Position numbers and translations under genes: made by a program. The notes under the pieces were generated by a model. That model saw only the letters and a list, made by a program, of their open reading frames with translations, was not told the origin of the DNA and searched no databases. From Gymnothorax reevesii (Eukaryota > Chordata > Actinopteri > Anguilliformes > Muraenidae): a stretch of 64,000 nt of DNA. The DNA lies in contig CM056583.1 in NCBI GenBank assembly GCA_029721435.1, positions 87,683,620 to 87,747,619 of the forward strand, written 5' to 3'. This document shows positions 58,111 to 64,000 of the stretch, piece by piece; positions within the stretch are counted from its first letter, which is position 1; every line of letters starts with the position of its first letter.

Positions 58111-60288
58111 GTATTTCAATGTATCAAACTTGCGTACACCAAAAAAATAGGTGTACGCCAAATCTCCCGCAAGAATCGGCATTTATCAATCTGAACGTGA
58201 GCGAACAGTCCGCAAAAATCTCACGCCAGCTCTGACCCGGTGTACGCAAATCTGAAAACAGCAAACAACATGCAGGAACGAGTGCAGCTGTCAAAATGAG
58301 TAATAAACCATATGCAGCGAAGCGGACGTCATGCTGTTGTTCTTATTAAATAAACAGACAAAGGTAATGAATAAATAAATGAATAAAAGCAGGTTGTTTC
58401 CAAATACAAGTGTAATTAATTTCTCTACATATATGTCATTGTTTATTTAATAAATAAATTGCACCTGTGTTGAGAAATTAGTTACTCTTATTTGGAAACA
58501 ACTTGCTTGTCAGGTCAGACGGCTGACAGTTTCAATCAAATTGATTAAACGCAATGCGCAGCTTGGCAGATATGCAGTGTATGTCAGATGCTCATCCAGT
58601 CAGATATATACTGATCAACAAAAGAAACGAAAGTTAGCCTAATTAAAGGCAGACAGGAAAATAAGTTTGGGCGTAATTATTTTAGAAAATCAAATTAATT
58701 ACTTGCATGTGCACATTTACACTCGTTTCATCAAACTTATTTTTATTTTGCGGTCCCTTCGACTGAGTAGGCCTACCCATAAGAGTAGCCTACATTAACT
58801 AACTAGCTAGCTTGCGTTTCTTTATTTGCTCAGTATATAGATGCCTACGGACACTTCGACCGTGATCACATTTTGACAATGGCAGATCTTCCATTGATAG
58901 AGGAATAAGCTTCTAACCGAAGTGAAAGGAACTTTCGGCACATAGATCTCATACGGGAAAGTGACGATTGGCTGCTCGTTGTGTGTGGCACCCATTAACA
59001 TGTCATGGAGTAACACTGATAAAAATACAGTGAAGAGTGATCTCTGCAGACTGTATTTTACCAATTACCCTCATGGTGCTCTGATCGAGGCGGGGGGGAC
59101 TAATCCATGTCCCCACCAGCTCGCATTCCCACGATGGAGGGGTGCCCATCAGTGTTGTGACAGCTGGAGGTTCGAGTCTGGTTGGCCTCCACCGCTCCCT
59201 GCGCTGTTGCAACCCGTTTTTTAGGAGGCGATCTTAAAATCGGACCACTTTTTTCAACCTACATGTAAAGCATTTGGATTGTCAGTTATGTCGGCAATAT
59301 AAATTTTAAATAAATAAATAAATATGAATTTATTAAGGCCGATGTTATTCGCACTTTTACGTGTGGCCAATGCTAAATCTGTTCTTGACCACACTTGAAA
59401 GTGCGCAAGATGATGACCATCCCATTGCCGCTTAGAATAATTTTGGCCAAGAAAAAATTTTAGCTTTGGAATAAGTGTGGGAAATGGAGAAATGTGCGTC
59501 TTGGCCACAATAATAAGCGCGTCTAACAAGAATTTTGGTCATTTAAGTGCGTCCAAACACAAAAATTAAGTGTGAATAGTCACTTCGATTTATTAATGAA
59601 TTAAATAAAACCTCTGCTGCACTCCGGTTTTCCACCCCAACGGTGTTACTACTGCAGCAGCAATAGTTCTCCAAACTGCAGCCGACTGGGCTCCCTTTAT
59701 GCCACTCTTAAGATTTCCAAATAAAATTATTTTGTTTTTCTCCATCTATCGTCGGCCTGCTGATAAAACCTCGTATCTTCGACATGATTAACTGTACAGG
59801 AGAGCAAAAAAAAAATTTAAATTTAAAGTTTAATTTTGCATGTAAGAATGCAGTTGAGCTGTGTTCGAGTAGGATGACTATTTTTCCTCCAAGAATGTAT
59901 CCAATCAATGAAATTTTGTATTTTGCAATGTTTATGCTGTTATCGTGGACATACAAGTTTTTGTTTCTCATCAAACTGTAGATACGAGGTTTATCAGCAG
60001 GCTGACGATATTTCCTCCTCAGTTAGGTTCTTTCTTCTTTGCAGTCTTTCGAGAGTCCATGTCGAAAAGTGGGCAGGACTATGCCTCCCGGAGCAAGAAT
60101 TTTTAGGGGCGTGTCACGTAAATTACGATGGTTTCTGCCGCCAGATTTATCAACGCCACGGCAGTTCTACACCGAAATCAGCAACGTACACACTTTTAGT
60201 AAATCAGACGCGACACCTGGCGAACGATGATATTTACACCAGAATCTACACCAGATCCTACGCAAGTTTGATAAATGAGGGCCATTGT
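58105..60288. mobile_element. Harbinger-like non-autonomous element between GATATC arrays
   Basis: The left end includes tatcaaacttgcgtacacc and the right end tacgcaagtttgataaatgagggcc; these are imperfect inverted repeats about 2.1 kb apart. No transposase is encoded inside. The termini resemble a family common in fish. A 32-bp inverted repeat (59746-59778 / 59979-60010) lies inside. Confidence 0.55.
59746..60010. repeat. Inverted repeat pair, ~32-bp arms, 200-bp loop
   Basis: Left arm 59746-59778 (ctatcgtcggcctgctgat...) and right arm 59979-60010 (...atcagcaggctgacgatat) are reverse complements with about two differences, giving a foldback of ~265 bp. The loop holds A- and T-rich words and no gene. 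Confidence 0.75.
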
Positions 60289-60299
60289 GACTAGTAAAA

Positions 60300-60490
60300 A
60301 TGTCATTATGGATATCCACAGTTCGTATTTTGACTAGTAAAAATGTAATTTCAGATATCTACAATTAGAATTAAGACTAACAGCAATGCAATTGCAGATA
60401 TCTATAAAAGTATTGCTGATATCTGTTGATATCTGATGGGTAGACAGAACTAGTTTTTCATTTTGGATATCTGAAATGGAAATTATAACT
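60300..60490. repeat. Array of GATATC-containing short repeats, right block
   Basis: Phrases such as tttcagatatctacaatt, ttggatatctgaaatgg and gactagtaaaaatg recur. It is the same family as 57820-58110. Both blocks together suggest that one element was inserted into an older array. Confidence 0.7.
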
Positions 60491-60499
60491 AGTGACAAA

Positions 60500-63040
60500 T
60501 GGATTGAATGGATTTTTGTCCGGACCACTTACTTCAGCGCCCCAAGTGGTAGTGACCAATGGTTGATGCAGTGGTCCGTGTCAGTGACCATGGTTCAGAC
60601 CACTACCTTTTGAGCCTGTAGTGGTGGTGACCAGTGGTCCATGCTCAGCGACCACGGTTCATAGACAGACAACTGAATTGGCTACAATTGGCTGCTGCTG
60701 TCACTTGGGTGAATGTCACACAGGATATGGCTCTCTGTGCTGGCAAACATCACCAGCTTCACCTTCCCATGACTGGGACCTTCAACAAGGGTTTCTTTCC
60801 TTGTGCGCGAACAGAGAAGGAGCCCCACCTTCTCAGTTCCCTCAACTGGAAAAGCGTGATGGATGCTACGTAACACAGAGCAGTAACTCAAGAAAACACT
60901 TAACAAGAGAAGACACTTAACACCACAGCAATATCATGCCACCATGTTTTAGATTATGCTGTTAAAGAACAGTGAATGCACATCCAACTTTTTGGAGTAG
61001 TGATCCAGCTTTTGTGGTCAAATGCATAAAGCCCAAACAAGAGGATGCACATTTGTATTTTTAAATGATGGATATAATATTGAAACTTTGTTTTGCAAAG
61101 TATGTCTTAAAGGATTCCTTACCTATAGGAGACGTGTGGGCGTATGACTAGGTGCTTGAATGACTGCAAGCATGTTGAAGACCTGTAGCCAGCTAGTTAG
61201 TCATCTGTGCGGACACTTCATGGGCTAGGATAAATACTTGGTTGGAATCCGAAATTGTGACTGCAAAACCGCAGTTACTCACTTTCTGCCTGTTAATACA
61301 TGTGTGCATAGGCTAGCTTTTATTCACCCTCTATTAACCAGCGTAGCATTTCTGCTACATGAAGAAAAAGGGTTAAAAGCCGGGACACCCTGTTGGTTTT
61401 GTTTCTTTTTGCCAAATAAACATTTGAAAATAACTTGAAATATATGTCACTATAATTTTTTCATTAGCATTATTACCCAATGTAGCAGATTTGCTACAAT
61501 TTGGAAAGGTGGGCCAAAAGTTTCAATTTTTTTTCCACTGTTTTTCAAATAATGGCCCAAAATAAACATTTTTACATAGGGAAATAATTTTAACACAATT
61601 GGATTAATAGGTTAATAGAGGGTTAATGAGAGCAAAATGACACCACATTATACAGTGGCTTACATTATCAGATGAGTGACCTTTAACGAGGCAGTTTGAG
61701 GTTTGAAGTAAAATGAAAAAGGCTTTAGTGTAAACCAGTACAAACCATTGTGTTTCTAAATTATTTTATGAATAAAAGCAGAATTTAAGGGCTTTTCTCA
61801 CACTCTCTCAAAATTCAAATTACCAAATATCATCCAAGAGGAACAATTAGGTTCTGTAAAAAGGAGCAATATATCTAGTGTCAGCTCAAAATCAGCTTCC
61901 ATCATTCATACATCACAGAAAAGTTAACCTTGAATTAAAAAAGGGGTAAATAAAAGTTAGACTTGACTGAAAATGTCTGGAACTGGCATTGCAGGGGGGT
62001 ATAGGTTAAGATTCTGGGATTAATTTCTTTACAGCTTTTCTGGTGAGATGTCACTTTCTCATCTTTAATTACAGGCTCTAAAGGCGCTCAGAGATATTTC
62101 GAGAAGGTCTGGGGGTGGAGTCACTGGGCTGGGCTCTGTTGCTCACACTGCCACCACCCAGAGCCCCAGACTGTGGTCAAGGAAGGCCTTTCGGGCTCCT
62201 CTCCTCGGCCCTGAGGACCTGCCCATCCCCGATCCTGCAGGTGCATACAGCCGGTTTGGATCCAGAGGGCGCCTGGTGGCCCAGTCCATCCCTGTTTGCT
62301 GCCTAGTCCTGAACTTGTAATGGCTCTACGTGGTTTCTGTTCTGAATTGTGACAAATGTGACACTGTATTTACAATGAAAGGGTCTAATATCATTTGCGA
62401 TCTTGATATTCATGACGTGGAGTAGCCAAGAGCAACAAACAGTGAAATTCCGTGATGATAAACATTCAAGAACTGTAGCTGAAACTCATATCGAGAGTCT
62501 GAATTATATCAGATGTTTGCAGTCTTTTGGTGTAACTCTCTTTATGTAGGAACTCTATTAGCACCTTTGACTGTATTTGGGTGCACTCTCTCCAGCAGAA
62601 TGAAATCACACTCAAAACATCAAAAAATCAAAAATAATTTTATTACCAAAGACGCATATTTCCAAAACAATTGAGAAAATAAACTCTTTTTACACTTCTA
62701 TTTTTCACCTCAGTTGACTTTAATTCTACTTATACAGTGCTTTTCATTGGACTGTCACAAATACAGTTTGTATCATAAAAAAAAGACCAACACTCAGCCC
62801 AAAAAGTGCCATTTTTTTCCGCTCACAATTCTGTAAAATAATTTGTGGCCTCTCCAGGCCTACCAAAGAAAAAGACTAATGCGTACACAAAATCGTCGAA
62901 ATGTACATATTATTTGTCTATTTTGGACACTAAATCATCGACTTGCCGCAAAATGGATAGATCTAGCACACTTAAAATATTTTGTGGGATTGGAACCAGT
63001 CGATCTGGTGCCGAGAAAACGACGAGTGAGCAATCTGGAC
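60500..63040. other. Intergenic stretch with scattered short repeats
   Basis: No supportable gene. A phrase like agtggtccatg recurs between 60540 and 60660. Two short palindromes of the form gtagca-N-tgctac occur at about 61345 and 61482. Confidence 0.45.
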
Positions 63041-63044
63041 GACG

Positions 63045-63052
63045 GCGCATGC
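63045..63052 (+). promoter_or_regulatory. NRF1-like half site gcgcatgc
   Basis: An 8-bp match to the core of the NRF1 site, 29 bp before the ATG of the proposed exon, in a locally GC-rich patch. This spacing is common for promoters of housekeeping genes. Such a short word can occur by chance. Confidence 0.3.
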
Positions 63053-63080
63053 CCGCCACGGATTCCCCGGTTCTTTCGAA

Positions 63081-63111
63081 ATGGCAGACGCAAACCTCAC
63101 TCCATCAGTTG
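63081..63111 (+). CDS. Possible first coding exon of a plus-strand gene
   Basis: An ATG opens MADANLTPSV and is followed after one more base by a consensus donor, gtaagtt. The upstream 80 bp is the only CpG-rich patch nearby. The rest of the gene would lie right of the window, so the product is unknown and this may be coincidence. Confidence 0.35.
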
Positions 63112-63449
63112 GTAAGTTAAATATGACTTTTCTTGATATATAATATGATTTACGATAACAAGTGAATGGGAACATGTGTGTAAAGTTTGTCTACACCGAA
63201 ACCACATATCTTCAGTTCATATATTTACTACGAGAATGTCATGTATGTCCAAACTGTTAGAACTCTACCATAGCACGGAAGACTCAGTGCCATTTATCTT
63301 TTCAGCTCCTCTGGCCAGCTAATTGTAATGAAGTTGGGTTAAAGCCTGATTAGAATTAGATTATATTTCAGATTGGTATGATTTGTATGAACTCATGAGT
63401 AGGAATACTCTTGCGAAGTTTAAGCTTAATCTGTTTAGTGATTTCGCAG

Positions 63450-63910
63450 AAAAAGACCTTTAAATTTTCAAGGTCAAGGCTGTAGCGGCTATATTGGATT
63501 TTGGAACAAAACAATTTTTTATTTACCCCTGAACAAACACAGCCTGAGTTTCGGTGGAATCCATAGAGTGGTTTCGGCGAAGAAAACATTTTTAATATTT
63601 TCAAGGTCAAGTCCGTGCGCCACAGCCATACTGGACTTCATACTGGATTGATTTCTCTAAGCTTTAATCTACTCATCAGGCACATTTTTGCCAAGTTTCA
63701 TCTTTATCTGTCTCGGGAATAAAGACATTTTCATATTTCAAGGTCAAGGCTGTGGCGGCCATATTGGATTTTGTATTGGAACAATTTGAACGATTTTTAA
63801 CCTGCTCTTGTGTCAAAACCCTCACTCAATCTGAAGAGAGGTTTCGGAGAAGACAATACTTTTGATATTTTCAATTTCAAAGCCATAGTGGCCATATTGG
63901 ATTTTGGATT
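63450..63910. repeat. Degenerate tandem repeat, ~130-bp period
   Basis: The phrase ttcaaggtcaaggctgtag, followed by gcggctatattggattttg, recurs at about 63467, 63599, 63739 and 63868 with substitutions. Between copies a second shared phrase (gaggtttcggagaaga and variants) appears. Non-coding; it would fall in the first intron of the proposed plus-strand gene. Confidence 0.75.
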
Positions 63911-64000
63911 ATAACAATCTTTAAAACAAAAACTATTCTGCTTTTTCAGCTTACTTTTGGACACCTTTAGAATGAATTTGCATTGTGAGTCAAGTAAAAC

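Noticed and set aside
59100..59215. A ggttcgagtc word resembling a tRNA B box, considered as a tRNA gene or SINE.
   Set aside because: No matching A box, cloverleaf or terminator could be drawn by eye.

Overview
The window looks like vertebrate, most probably teleost fish, chromosomal DNA. Its genes have short exons in long introns, and the DNA is dense with fish-type mobile elements: Tc1-like copies, an L2-like LINE, a Ty3/Gypsy copy, PIF/Harbinger pieces and many small palindromic elements. No operons, phage, CRISPR arrays or convincing tRNA/rRNA genes are visible. Every exon call here was made by eye from splice sites, reading phase and agreement between duplicated copies. No transcript or database search was available.

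Positions 1 to about 40150, minus strand, are best explained as one large gene that continues past the left edge. Its 3' (left) part is a tandem array of ~12 kb genomic units. Unit U3 is ~16960-28858, U2 is ~5041-16953, and U1 is <1-5040 (cut by the window edge). Each complete unit carries seven exons that join in frame into about 361-366 codons: one 25-codon exon, one acidic low-complexity linker exon, and five exons that together spell a single TOG (HEAT-type, tubulin-binding) domain of the TOGARAM/crescerin/CLASP kind. The unit enters and leaves in phase 0, so duplicating the DNA adds one more TOG domain without shifting the frame. I think this is the most interesting object in the window.

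The 5' (right) part of the same gene, 29.9-36.3 kb, is a second and smaller-scale array: eleven usable phase-0 exons of 24-30 codons, rich in E, K, Q, R and L and probably coiled coil, plus four decayed exon copies and one fragment. Part of it was duplicated again as a ~2.08 kb tandem block (~30.19-32.27 and ~32.27-34.29 kb). The first exon of each TOG unit belongs to this small-exon family, and the outer unit breakpoints fall beside it. This suggests that recombination between small modules created the large units. A possible untranslated first exon with a TATA-like site lies at ~40.0-40.15 kb.

From 37 to 64 kb the window is mostly mobile DNA. It holds a probable SINE, two abutting Tc1-like transposase remnants and a third remnant (37.2-39.7 kb); a small palindromic element (40.3 kb); a Ty3/Gypsy element with a tRNA-His-type primer site, gag, protease and RT-RNase H but no integrase (41.2-46.1 kb); an L2-like LINE split by a 500-bp solo LTR (47.2-49.0 kb); a LINE with a long open frame and a 12-bp target duplication (52059-55284); a Harbinger transposase fragment; and a Harbinger-like element between arrays of GATATC-containing repeats (57.8-60.5 kb). 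A possible first coding exon of a plus-strand gene is at 63081-63111, followed by a repeat-rich intron.
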